From: Betaproteobacteria bacterium
GTDB taxonomy: Bacteria; Pseudomonadota; Gammaproteobacteria; Burkholderiales; Casimicrobiaceae
DNA: 7,471 nucleotides
Assembly (NCBI GenBank): GCA_013298455.1
Contig: JAAFHR010000152.1
Coordinates: forward strand, 1-7,471
Direction: 5' to 3'
This document shows positions 1 to 6,261 of the stretch, piece by piece. The notes under the pieces were generated by a model, which saw only the letters and a list, made by a program, of their open reading frames with translations, made no database searches and was not told where the DNA came from. The stretch's first letter is position 1. Every line of letters starts with the position of its first letter. The position numbers and the translations under genes are program-made.

Positions 1-1418
1 GCTTCAACATCGTCGACACACACCACCATCAGCTTGGCTTGTCCCGTTTTCGCAGCGCGCAGCAGATCGAGCTTGGTTGCGTCACCATAGTAAATTTTGT
101 TACCAAATTTGCGCACGGAATCAACATGATCTGAAGCTGCGTCAAGCGCAGTGAATTTGATGTTTCGCGCATTCAAAATACGCCCCACAATTTGTCCAAC
201 GCGACCGAAACCAGCGATCACTACGGGCGTTGCTGGATCATCAATCCGATCAAACGGCGCAGCTTCAACACTGCGATTGAGCCACGGCAAAACGAGTTTG
301 TCGTGCACGATCCACACGAGCGGCGCGGCCGCCATGGTGATCGCCACCGCTAGCGTCAAGAGCTCGGCTTCATCGGTGCTGAGCAGCTTTGCGCCTTGCG
401 CTGCGGTAAAGAGCACGAACGCAAACTCGCCGCCGACCGCCAGCGCCAACGCCTGTGGCCGAGCAATCGCGCCCTTCGCGCCGGTGGCAAATCGACGAAA
501 CATATAAAACGAAATCGCTTTGATCGCGAACGCACCTGCTGCAATTGAAAGCACGGTGAGTGGCTTCGCGGCGAGCAATTGCAAATTCACACTCATGCCA
601 ACCGCCATGAAAAACAGGCCAAGCAGAAGCGTCTCGAACGGTTCAATGCTCGCCTCTAGCTCGTGGCGAAATTGGCTTTCAGCAAGCAGTACGCCGGCTA
701 GAAAAGCGCCCAAGGTTGCTGGCAGACCGACTGCGCCCATCAGCCACGCCAAGCCAACGGTTGTGAGCAGCGCTGCCGCCGTAAAAATGTCGCGCGAACC
801 GAAACGCGACACATACTTAAACATCAACGACAAGGCCGGTTTGCCAAGCCCGATCACGGCCACGATGGCAACCAACGCAGGCCAGCCCGGTGGCTTCACG
901 CTGCCCGACGCCGCGCCCAAAATCGCCACGATCGCCAGAATCGGAATCACGCTCAAATCCTGAAACAACAACACCGCAAACGACTCGCGACCGTACTGCG
1001 TATCGAGCTCACCACGCTCCGCTAAAAACGGCAGTAAAAACGCCGTTGAGGTCATTGCGAGCGCAATGCCAACGAGCGCTGCTGCCGTGATCGACAAACC
1101 CGCGAGCCACGCCGCGAAGGTCAGCACCGCGCCACAACCAATGACCTGCATTGCGCCCAGTCCAAACACCGATTTTCGAAGCGCCCACAGCCGCTCGCGC
1201 TGCAATTCCAAACCGATGACAAACATCAAGAGCGTTACACCGAGTTCAGCGGTGTGCAATATCGCCTCGGGCTCATGCACCACACCGATCACCGACGGCC
1301 CAATCAGCACGCCCGCCACCAAATAGCCCAGCACCGAGCCCACGCCAAGCCGCTTGAAGAGCGGCACCAAAATGACCGCTGCTGCGAGGAGCGATGCGTA
1401 AACCGCTAACGAGTTCAT
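1..1418 (-). CDS. KefB/KefC-type glutathione-regulated K+/H+ antiporter (CPA2 family), 3' end beyond window
   Basis: Inner-membrane monovalent cation:proton antiporter, predicted to release K+ in exchange for H+. The minus strand is open for 472 codons from ATG 1418 to the window edge, so the C-terminus is missing. Residues about 5-375 form the hydrophobic Na+/H+-exchanger domain with the CPA2 signatures ALAMTSTAF and LLFQDLSVIPILA. A cytoplasmic loop, HELEASIEPF (Ser257), is followed by LLLGLFFMAVGMS. From about residue 396 a Rossmann-type KTN/TrkA-N domain begins, with glycine motif GFGRVGQ (G403, G405, G408) and YYGDATKLDLL, where nucleotide would bind and gate transport. The start is fixed by its ATGA overlap with the pth stop, which implies translational coupling. 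Oddity: E. coli KefC has Asp264 in the loop (HALESDIEPF, from memory) where this protein has Ser. No KefF/KefG-like ancillary gene is visible. The family is clear; KefB versus KefC versus YbaL is not resolved. Confidence 0.93.
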   Translation of the reverse strand, partial: MNSLAVYASLLAAAVILVPLFKRLGVGSVLGYLVAGVLIGPSVIGVVHEPEAILHTAELGVTLLMFVIGLELQRERLWALRKSVFGLGAMQVIGCGAVLTFAAWLAGLSITAAALVGIALAMTSTAFLLPFLAERGELDTQYGRESFAVLLFQDLSVIPILAIVAILGAASGSVKPPGWPALVAIVAVIGLGKPALSLMFKYVSRFGSRDIFTAAALLTTVGLAWLMGAVGLPATLGAFLAGVLLAESQFRHELEASIEPFETLLLGLFFMAVGMSVNLQLLAAKPLTVLSIAAGAFAIKAISFYMFRRFATGAKGAIARPQALALAVGGEFAFVLFTAAQGAKLLSTDEAELLTLAVAITMAAAPLVWIVHDKLVLPWLNRSVEAAPFDRIDDPATPVVIAGFGRVGQIVGRILNARNIKFTALDAASDHVDSVRKFGNKIYYGDATKLDLLRAAKTGQAKLMVVCVDDVE

Positions 1419-2032
1419 GGTGCGGCTTTCGGTTTGGTGTGAAGTTGTTTGATCGCGGATTCGGTATCACCGCGTGCCAACATCGGCCAGACGGCGAGCG
1501 CCCGTTCAATCGCGATTTCAATGGCGGTTTGCTCGTCACGTTTGGCGCGCTCCAAGACCCAATCAGCAACGGGTTTGTGTGGATTCACTGAATCGCGCGG
1601 ATGACCGATGCCGATCCGCAAACGCCAGTAGTTGCCCGTGCCGAGCTTGGCTTGGATGTCTCGGAGCCCGTTGTGCCCCGCATGCCCGCCGCCGAATTTC
1701 AATTTGATGTCGCCCGCGTCCAAATCGAGCTCATCATGCGCCACCAAAATCGCTTCGGGTGCGATCTCGAAAAACTTCGCTACTGCCGCGACGCTGTTGC
1801 CAGAGAGATTCATAAACGTCTGCGGCTGCAGCGCACGAATGTCGTTAGCCAATCCCACACCCCGCGCAATCAAGCCGTGAAATTTTTTCTCTGAACTCAG
1901 CGAACCGCCGATTTCATGCGCGATGTCCTCAGCAAACCAAAATCCCGCGTTGTGGCGCGTGTGCTCATACTCAGCGCCGGGGTTGCCGAGGCCGACGACC
2001 AGTTTGATGGGTGAGTTGGCGAGTTGCGTCAT
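1415..2032 (-). CDS. pth: Peptidyl-tRNA hydrolase (Pth)
   Basis: Cytoplasmic esterase that cleaves the peptide from peptidyl-tRNA released by stalled or aborted ribosomes, recycling tRNA; it is normally essential. The 205-residue product is slightly longer than the E. coli enzyme (about 194). All catalytic positions are present: Asn17 in GLGNPG, the catalytic His27 in TRHNAGFW, Asn75 in QPQTFMNLSGNS, Asp100 in AHDELDL, and Asn121 in GGGHAGHNGLRD. The N-terminus has about seven residues before the usual first strand, and I see no convincing Shine-Dalgarno before ATG 2032, so a slightly different start is possible. The gene ends in ATGA, overlapping the start of the downstream kef-type gene by 4 nt. 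It lies 89 bp after the TANGO2/NRDE gene and could share its transcript. The common partners rplY (ctc) and ychF are not seen here. Confidence 0.96.
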   Translation of the reverse strand: MTQLANSPIKLVVGLGNPGAEYEHTRHNAGFWFAEDIAHEIGGSLSSEKKFHGLIARGVGLANDIRALQPQTFMNLSGNSVAAVAKFFEIAPEAILVAHDELDLDAGDIKLKFGGGHAGHNGLRDIQAKLGTGNYWRLRIGIGHPRDSVNPHKPVADWVLERAKRDEQTAIEIAIERALAVWPMLARGDTESAIKQLHTKPKAAP

Positions 2033-2121
2033 GCGGTCGGTTGACTTAGCGTTAGCAGGGTAGCGCGCACCGACATCTCGGTTTCGTTCAATTCACAATT
2101 CATGGGTCAAGTTTAGTGGCT

Positions 2122-2940
2122 TCATCGATGAGCCATCGAGTGACCGATGGTGAACGTAAACTCGTTTCGTGCGGCAGACGTGGTGTCGGCTGTGTGGGTG
2201 AGCTCGCATAACTTTGCGCTTTCATCGTTGATTCGCAGCAGCGTTGACGCACGAGTGCCGTAGGTTGCGCGCGCGCCGTCATCTGGAGCGTAGCGAATGA
2301 AGATCGAACTAAGCGCTCGCTCCATGGGCAGAGGAATTCCGGTGGACGGCAGCAGGTCGTTAGCGGCGCGTGTTGAGTCAGCAAGGAGCTGCAGTAGCGC
2401 GGTGTCGGCAAGCTCATCCGGCTTGTCTAAGGTCGCTGCGAAGCCCGTTTTGAGCCGCAGGAGTTTCGGCCATGGTGTGTCGAGTGTGGCGTTGGAGAGT
2501 GCGTAGTCGCCTGCTGGTAGTGCGCGCGGCACGGCTTCGCCCGAGTTCAAAAACCACAGCGAGCGCGCTGCTCCGCGCTTCGGTAGCAGGCCGCAAATCA
2601 AGTTAAACCCTTGAAACTTTGCCACCGATGGCAGCAGTGCGCTCAGGTAATCATGGGGTGATGCTGTGCTCTCTAAAAATTCCCGAACCAGTCCACCCCG
2701 CGACGGTGGATCAACGCGCCGTAACGACGGATCTCGAATGTTGGTGAGCATCGCGAATCGCCCGGAGCGCGTTATGCCGAGCCACGTTCCGTTGTTTCGC
2801 AAATCCTTTCCCGCAAGGATGTGATCGCCCGGCCACCAATGCATCGCCTGCGTCGGGCGCTCGAAAAATTCGTCGCGATTGGACGCCAAGATGAGTGGTT
2901 CGTCGGAGTCAGGAGCCCAGCGAAAAACGGCGATGCACAT
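2122..2940 (-). CDS. TANGO2/NRDE family protein
   Basis: The 272-residue product has the usual size of the NRDE (TANGO2) family. It begins Met-Cys (MCIAVFRW), and family members keep Cys2, which supports ATG 2940 as the true start. The name-giving motif is SNRDEFFERP (residues 20-29). It is followed by the conserved WWPGD, AGKDLRNNGTWLGI, MLTNIRDP, PSRGGLV, LSNATLDTPWPKL and, near the C-terminus, YGTRASTLL. No signal peptide or membrane segment is visible, so it is predicted to be cytosolic. Family knowledge: the fold resembles N-terminal-nucleophile hydrolases, and animal and yeast relatives have been linked to haem trafficking. The bacterial substrate is not something the sequence reveals, so I give no function. 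It lies between gpmI and pth on the same strand, about 200 bp after gpmI, with REP-like repeats in the gap. No clear Shine-Dalgarno or promoter was found upstream. Confidence 0.9.
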   Translation of the reverse strand: MCIAVFRWAPDSDEPLILASNRDEFFERPTQAMHWWPGDHILAGKDLRNNGTWLGITRSGRFAMLTNIRDPSLRRVDPPSRGGLVREFLESTASPHDYLSALLPSVAKFQGFNLICGLLPKRGAARSLWFLNSGEAVPRALPAGDYALSNATLDTPWPKLLRLKTGFAATLDKPDELADTALLQLLADSTRAANDLLPSTGIPLPMERALSSIFIRYAPDDGARATYGTRASTLLRINDESAKLCELTHTADTTSAARNEFTFTIGHSMAHR

Positions 2941-3011
2941 AGCTAGATTGTGCAGCAGGCAGCGTTAAGCGCACGCGCGAACCTTGCTCAATAACGTTCA
3001 TTGAAGCGATT

Positions 3012-3139
3012 TGTAGGCGCGGACCTGACCGCGCTAGTCGCCGGTTTCTCATCATTTCACCAAGCGACGCCAGGGCGTCGCCTACATCGCCGCGACGCCA
3101 GATCGTCGCGTACCTCAAGGCACGCCAGGTCGTCGTCTA
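3012..3139. repeat. REP-like palindromic repeat cluster between gpmI and the TANGO2/NRDE gene
   Basis: Three tandem units on the plus strand start near 3064, 3092 and 3119 (period 27-28 bp). The first is a perfect hairpin, GCGACGCCAGGGCGTCGC (8-bp arms, AG centre), followed by CTACATC. The second, GCGACGCCAGATCGTCGC, keeps a 6-bp stem and is followed by GTACCTC. The third is more decayed (CACGCCAGGTCGTCG, then TCTATATC). A fourth copy lies inverted at 3012-3034 (TGTAGGCG, ACCTG core, CGC), matching the reverse complement of unit 1 at 17 of 23 positions. The third unit runs into gpmI and contains its TAG stop (3139-3137). The arrangement resembles REP/BIME clusters, which fold in RNA and can stabilise or attenuate transcripts. 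Function here is inferred only. Confidence 0.75.
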
Positions 3140-4678
3140 TATCAACGACCGCCCCGTCATCTCACTCGGCTGCGCCACACCCATCATCTTCAAGAGTGTC
3201 GGCGCGATGTCTCGCAGTGCGCCGCCTTCACGAATCGTCACAGCATCCGTGCCCACGTAAACGACGGGGACTTTGTCCGTGGTGTGCTGCGTGTGCGCCT
3301 GCTGCGCGTTGGGGTCAAACATCTGTTCGCAGTTGCCATGATCTGCCGTGATGATGAGCGCAGTGCCAGTCGCGCGCGCAGCGGCGACGACGCGGGTGAG
3401 CGCGGCGTCGAGCGCTTCGACGGCTTTGATCGCTGCTTGCAAATCGCCCGTGTGGCCGACCATATCGCCATTGGCGTAGTTGCAGACCATCGCGCCGTAC
3501 TGCCCGCTTTCAATGGCGGCCACCAATTTGTCGGTGACTTCGGGCGCGCTCATTTCGGGTTGCAAATCGTAGGTGGCAACCTTGGGCGAGGGCACCAACA
3601 CACGATCTTCACCATCAAACGGTTGCTCGCGTCCGCCTGAAAAAAAGTACGTTACATGGGCATACTTCTCCGTCTCGGCGATTCGGAGTTGCTTCATACC
3701 GGCAGCGGAAACGACCTCGCCAAAACTCTGCGCAATCACATCGTTTCGATACGCCGTTGGCAAATGCGAATACGCATCGCCGTAGTGCGACAAACACACA
3801 AACATCGCGAGTTTCGGCAGCGTGCGAGCGAAGCCTGTAAACGCCGGGTCGGTCAATGCTGTGGTCAATTCGCGCGCACGATCCGCTCGGAAATTCATGA
3901 AGACAACGACGTCGCCGTCTGCAATGGCCTTGCCGCCGTTAACAAGCGTCGCCGCAACGAATTCATCGTTTTCATTGCGGGCGTAAGCGGCGTTGAGCGC
4001 GTCCATCGCCGTTGCGGCTGAGTGCGCTGCCTGGGCCGCTGCAACGGCGCGATACGCCGATTCAACGCGCTCCCATCGCTTGTCGCGATCCATCGCGTAG
4101 AAACGCCCGGTGACTGTGGCAATCACCGCCCCTGTTTCGCGGCACACAGCCTGCATCGCTTCGATGTTTGCTGCAGCGCTTTTTGGCGGCGTGTCACGTC
4201 CGTCCAAAAACGCATGGATCGCAATGGATTTCACGCCGCTCGCAGCCGCGAGCCGCGCCATTTCGTGAATGTGCCGTTCGTGCGAATGCACGCCGCCTGT
4301 GGAAAGCAAACCCAAAATGTGCAGCGTTTTGCCGGATTTCGCTGCGGTTTGTGCCGCGCCCAAGAGCGCTGCGTTGGTTCGAAATTCACCCGTTTCGATG
4401 GCGTGATCGACTTTTGTTAAGTCTTGGTAGACGATTCGCCCCGCGCCCAAATTCAAATGCCCGACCTCGGAATTGCCAAATTGCCCCTTCGGCAAACCGA
4501 CAAACTGCTCTGAAGCATCGATCAAGCCATGCGGGCAATCGCGCCACAAGCCGCTCCAGGTGGGCGTCTTGGCCAAAGTGATCGCGTTATCCGGCGCGGC
4601 GGCACGGTAGCCAAACCCATCCAAAATGATGAGCGCAACAGGCCGAATCGCGGCGTTGGGAGCACTAGGGAAAGTCAT
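3137..4678 (-). CDS. gpmI: 2,3-bisphosphoglycerate-independent phosphoglycerate mutase (GpmI)
   Basis: Interconverts 3- and 2-phosphoglycerate in lower glycolysis/gluconeogenesis through a phosphoserine intermediate using two Mn2+ (or similar) ions; cytoplasmic, alkaline-phosphatase superfamily. From ATG 4678 the product is 513 residues, matching the family (about 514 in E. coli). Seen in order: Asp20 in LIILDGFG, nucleophile Ser70 in GNSEVGHLNLGAGR, STGGVHSH, HAFLDGRDTPP, GRFYAMDRDKRWERV, NFRADRARELT, Asp405 and His409 in NGDMVGHTG, Asp446 and His447 in TADHGN, and His462/His465 in AHTQHTT. All expected metal ligands are therefore present. An in-frame TTG at 4693 would add five residues (MIDPF); I prefer the ATG on length, although neither start has a good Shine-Dalgarno. 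The stop codon lies inside a REP-like repeat. The gene diverges from the rhodanese-like/grxC/secB group, as gpmI does from yibN-grxC-secB in E. coli. Confidence 0.97.
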   Translation of the reverse strand: MTFPSAPNAAIRPVALIILDGFGYRAAAPDNAITLAKTPTWSGLWRDCPHGLIDASEQFVGLPKGQFGNSEVGHLNLGAGRIVYQDLTKVDHAIETGEFRTNAALLGAAQTAAKSGKTLHILGLLSTGGVHSHERHIHEMARLAAASGVKSIAIHAFLDGRDTPPKSAAANIEAMQAVCRETGAVIATVTGRFYAMDRDKRWERVESAYRAVAAAQAAHSAATAMDALNAAYARNENDEFVAATLVNGGKAIADGDVVVFMNFRADRARELTTALTDPAFTGFARTLPKLAMFVCLSHYGDAYSHLPTAYRNDVIAQSFGEVVSAAGMKQLRIAETEKYAHVTYFFSGGREQPFDGEDRVLVPSPKVATYDLQPEMSAPEVTDKLVAAIESGQYGAMVCNYANGDMVGHTGDLQAAIKAVEALDAALTRVVAAARATGTALIITADHGNCEQMFDPNAQQAHTQHTTDKVPVVYVGTDAVTIREGGALRDIAPTLLKMMGVAQPSEMTGRSLI

Positions 4679-4700
4679 AAACGGATCAATCAAGGCGAAC

Positions 4701-4718
4701 AGCCTAAAATTCTAGGCT
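4701..4718. promoter_or_regulatory. Palindrome with -10-like hexamers upstream of gpmI
   Basis: AGCCTAAAATTCTAGGCT is an 18-bp near-perfect palindrome (16 of 18 positions symmetric; 6-bp arms AGCCTA/TAGGCT). On the minus strand its core reads TAGAAT, one mismatch from the sigma-70 -10 consensus. It would place a transcript start roughly 25 nt before the gpmI ATG at 4678. On the plus strand it reads TAAAAT, but a rightward transcript from here would have a leader of over 100 nt before 4846. I see no good -35 element for either direction, so this may be a promoter core, an operator or both. Confidence 0.4.
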
Positions 4719-4845
4719 TCGTAGCGATTTGTGGGTGAGCGCGGTCAATCTGTGACACCGATGAACTGCTGAATAACGAAAAGCAACGCCAACTCGGCGC
4801 CGCTTTGCGTCATTCGTCCTTCGTCTCCTCGTCCTGTTTTTATCA

Positions 4846-5259
4846 ATGCAATTCCTCGCCAACAATTGGATGCTCGTCCTGATCATGTTTATGTCAGGTG
4901 CGATGCTGCTCTTTCCGCTCATTCAACGTCGCTCATCGGGCATGTCCGAGGTGGGCAATGTTCGGATGACCCATTTGATGAATCGCGAAGACGCAGCGGT
5001 TTTAGACATTCGCGAAGCGCGCGATGTGGGCGGTTCGAAGGTAATCGGTGCGGTGCACATTCCGTTTTCGCAGCTCAAGGATCGTGTGGGCGAAATTAAA
5101 GCCGACAAAGCCAAACCGATCATCGTCTACGACGCCCGAGGCCAACGCTCCATGATGGCCGCTGGTGCCTTGAAAACGGCCGGTTTCACCCAACTCTACA
5201 ACTTGAACGGCGGATTCAAAGCCTGGTCCGAAGCGGGCCTGCCCGTCGAAAAACTCTGA
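4846..5259 (+). CDS. Membrane-anchored rhodanese-like protein, YibN-like, lacking the catalytic cysteine
   Basis: The 137-residue product has one N-terminal transmembrane segment (about residues 8-26, WMLVLIMFMSGAMLLFPLI), a short basic linker and one rhodanese domain (about 38-137). Fold markers are AAVLDIREARD, IGAVHIPFSQL, IIVYDARGQRS and YNLNGGFKAW. In active rhodaneses the loop reads C-x-x-G-x-R-S and the Cys carries the persulfide. Here that position is Asp96 (codon 5131-5133), and the whole protein has no cysteine, so sulfur transfer by the usual mechanism is not expected. As I recall it, E. coli YibN, which also precedes grxC and secB, has Asp at this position too (VVDGSG), so this may be a family trait. 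I also recall YibN being reported as an interactor of the YidC insertase; that would fit a membrane-biogenesis role but is not shown by this sequence. No Shine-Dalgarno precedes ATG 4846 (the leader is pyrimidine-rich). The stop is 10 nt before grxC, so the two are probably co-transcribed. Confidence 0.88.
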   Translation: MQFLANNWMLVLIMFMSGAMLLFPLIQRRSSGMSEVGNVRMTHLMNREDAAVLDIREARDVGGSKVIGAVHIPFSQLKDRVGEIKADKAKPIIVYDARGQRSMMAAGALKTAGFTQLYNLNGGFKAWSEAGLPVEKL

Positions 5260-5262
5260 GGA
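5258..5262 (+). promoter_or_regulatory. Shine-Dalgarno that fixes the grxC start
   Basis: GAGGA overlaps the stop codon of the rhodanese-like gene (TGA 5257-5259). It lies 7 nt before GTG 5270 but only 1 nt before the alternative TTG 5264. The spacing selects GTG as the grxC start and suggests translational coupling between the two genes. Confidence 0.75.
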
Positions 5263-5269
5263 TTTGATT

Positions 5270-5527
5270 GTGGCCACTGTCACCATGTATTCCACCGGCG
5301 TTTGCCCCTATTGCGTGCAAGCCGAGCGCTTGCTGAAAAGCAAAGGCGTGACCACGATTGAAAAAATCCGCGTTGATTTGCAACCAGAACTTCGCGACGC
5401 GATGATCGCCAAGACCGGCCGCCGCACCGTGCCGCAAATCTACATTGGCGAAACGCACGTGGGCGGCTTCGATGACCTCTCTGCGCTTGACCGTGCGGGT
5501 GGGCTTGATAAGCTGCTCGCGGCTTAG
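5270..5527 (+). CDS. grxC: Glutaredoxin 3 (GrxC)
   Basis: Small cytoplasmic thioltransferase that uses glutathione to reduce protein disulfides and glutathione mixed disulfides. From GTG 5270 it has 85 residues, close to the 83 of E. coli Grx3. The dithiol active site is CPYC (Cys12-Cys15), preceded by the first beta strand ATVTMYS. The cis-proline loop RRTVPQIYI (Pro55) and the glutathione-binding GGFDDL (65-70) are both intact. A GTG start with a well-placed GAGGA is preferred over the upstream TTG. It follows the YibN-like gene closely and probably ends the transcript or reads into the repeat-rich 251-bp gap before secB. The grxC-secB adjacency is widely conserved in Beta- and Gammaproteobacteria. 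Confidence 0.96.
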   Translation: MATVTMYSTGVCPYCVQAERLLKSKGVTTIEKIRVDLQPELRDAMIAKTGRRTVPQIYIGETHVGGFDDLSALDRAGGLDKLLAA

Positions 5528-5559
5528 CGGAACCAACCTGAGTTTCGGCCGAATTTTTA

Positions 5560-5687
5560 GACGCAGATTTCCGCAGATTTAGCACGAATTTGCGCAGATT
5601 TTCCTAGACGGAGCCAACGTGGAATGCGTCCGAAAAATCGACAGAATCTGCGGCAATCCGCGCCAAAAATCTGCGCAAATCTGCGTC
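5560..5687. repeat. Long inverted repeat of phased GCAGATTT words between grxC and secB
   Basis: The left arm (5560-5602) carries GCAGATTT starting at 5563, 5573 and 5594, with a degenerate GCACGAATTT at 5582-5591 filling the gap, so the words recur about every 10-11 bp. The right arm (5645-5687) carries the complement, AATCTGCG, at 5645, 5668 and 5678, with AATCCGCG at 5655. The outer 20 bases of the two arms pair with one mismatch; the inner halves pair imperfectly with a 1-nt shift. The spacer is 42 nt (5603-5644). No open frame or protein signature explains it. It could form a large stem-loop that ends or buffers the grxC transcript, or be a copy of a dispersed intergenic repeat. Confidence 0.8.
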
Positions 5688-5725
5688 AAAAAAGCGTCTG
5701 TTTTACCCCTCCACCGCTTTACGTC

Positions 5726-5752
5726 TTCAACCCTCTAAAATGCTGGGTTGAA
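5726..5752. promoter_or_regulatory. Inverted repeat around a -10-like TAAAAT upstream of secB
   Basis: TTCAACCC (5726-5733) and GGGTTGAA (5745-5752) are perfect 8-bp inverted arms separated by 11 nt. The spacer contains TAAAAT (5736-5741), one mismatch from the sigma-70 -10 consensus, on the secB strand. A start near 5748 would give a leader of about 30 nt before ATG 5779. No good -35 hexamer is seen at 16-18 bp. The arms could be an operator or could form a hairpin near the 5' end of the transcript. Confidence 0.45.
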
Positions 5753-5778
5753 CCTTATTTGTTACCCGAAAGACCATC

Positions 5779-6258
5779 ATGGCCGACGCGCCCGCACAAC
5801 AAGCTCAAGACCAGAACGCTCCCGTTTTTTCCATCGAAAAAATCTATCTGAAAGACCTCTCGGTTGAAAATCCCAATGCGCCGCAAAGCTACCTGTGGCG
5901 CGAAGCCCCCACGGTTGAAATCGGTCTGGAGCAAGAAGTCTCATCGATCGAAGACGGCTTTCACAATGTGAATTTGAAGCTCACGGTTACCGCCACCATC
6001 GCCGACAAAACGATGTTCTTGGTCGAGGCCGCGATGTCGGGCATTTTCCAAATTCGCAATGTGCCCGAGCAAGAGCTGCAGCCGCTCTTGGGCGTGCATT
6101 GCCCCAACATCATTTTCCCGTACGGTCGCGAAGTGATTTCGGATGCGGTGAATCGAATGGGTTACCCAGCGATTTACTTGCAGCCGATCAATTTCGAAGC
6201 GATTTATCAAGCGCGGATTCAAGCCCAGCTTGAGCAAGCCGCCGCAACGAAACAGTAG
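5779..6258 (+). CDS. secB: Protein-export chaperone SecB
   Basis: Homotetrameric cytoplasmic chaperone that holds unfolded preproteins and delivers them to SecA at the Sec translocon. The product is 159 residues (about 155 in E. coli). After a variable Ala/Gln-rich N-terminus come FSIEKIYLKDLSVENPNAP (residues about 17-35), the beta-sheet core ending TMFLVEAAMSGIFQI, the hallmark CPNIIFPYGREVISDAV (about 108-124), and PINFEAIYQ followed by a Gln/Ala-rich helical tail. The segment before PINFEAIY reads NRMGYPAIYLQ rather than the commoner R-G/A-G-F-P-P form, a mild divergence. A weak purine stretch, GAAAGA, lies a few bases before ATG 5779. Its own promoter-like site lies at 5726-5752. The next gene starts 3 nt after the stop, so the two are almost certainly one transcript. 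Confidence 0.97.
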   Translation: MADAPAQQAQDQNAPVFSIEKIYLKDLSVENPNAPQSYLWREAPTVEIGLEQEVSSIEDGFHNVNLKLTVTATIADKTMFLVEAAMSGIFQIRNVPEQELQPLLGVHCPNIIFPYGREVISDAVNRMGYPAIYLQPINFEAIYQARIQAQLEQAAATKQ

Positions 6259-6261
6259 TCG

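Noticed and set aside
151..963. Plus-strand open frames of 118 and 147 codons (151-507 and 520-963)
   Set aside because: They lie antisense to the kef-type gene, whose protein is clearly recognisable. Their translations are low-complexity Ala/Ser/Arg/Pro-rich shadows with no family motifs.
2033..2121. Promoter for pth with TTGACC on the minus strand as -35
   Set aside because: No -10-like hexamer occurs 16-18 bp downstream of it, so I could not support a promoter call.
3656..4581. Plus-strand open frames of 121-137 codons opposite gpmI
   Set aside because: The gpmI frame contains every catalytic and metal-binding motif over this interval. The opposite frames show no domain and no ribosome-binding site.
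4679..4693. TTG start for gpmI adding five residues
   Set aside because: ATG 4678 gives the usual family length and there is no better Shine-Dalgarno for the TTG. The choice is not certain.
5264..5269. TTG start for grxC adding two residues
   Set aside because: The GAGGA ends only 1 nt before this TTG, too close for initiation; GTG 5270 has a 7-nt spacing.
5544..5558. Rho-independent terminator after grxC (TTCGGCCGAA followed by a T run)
   Set aside because: The 10-bp palindrome has no loop, so at most a 3-bp stem could form. The larger inverted repeat just downstream is a better candidate for transcript ending.
5560..5687. CRISPR array
   Set aside because: The repeated words are 8-10 bp with no unique spacers of constant length, and the two halves are inverted rather than direct. 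No cas gene is in the window.
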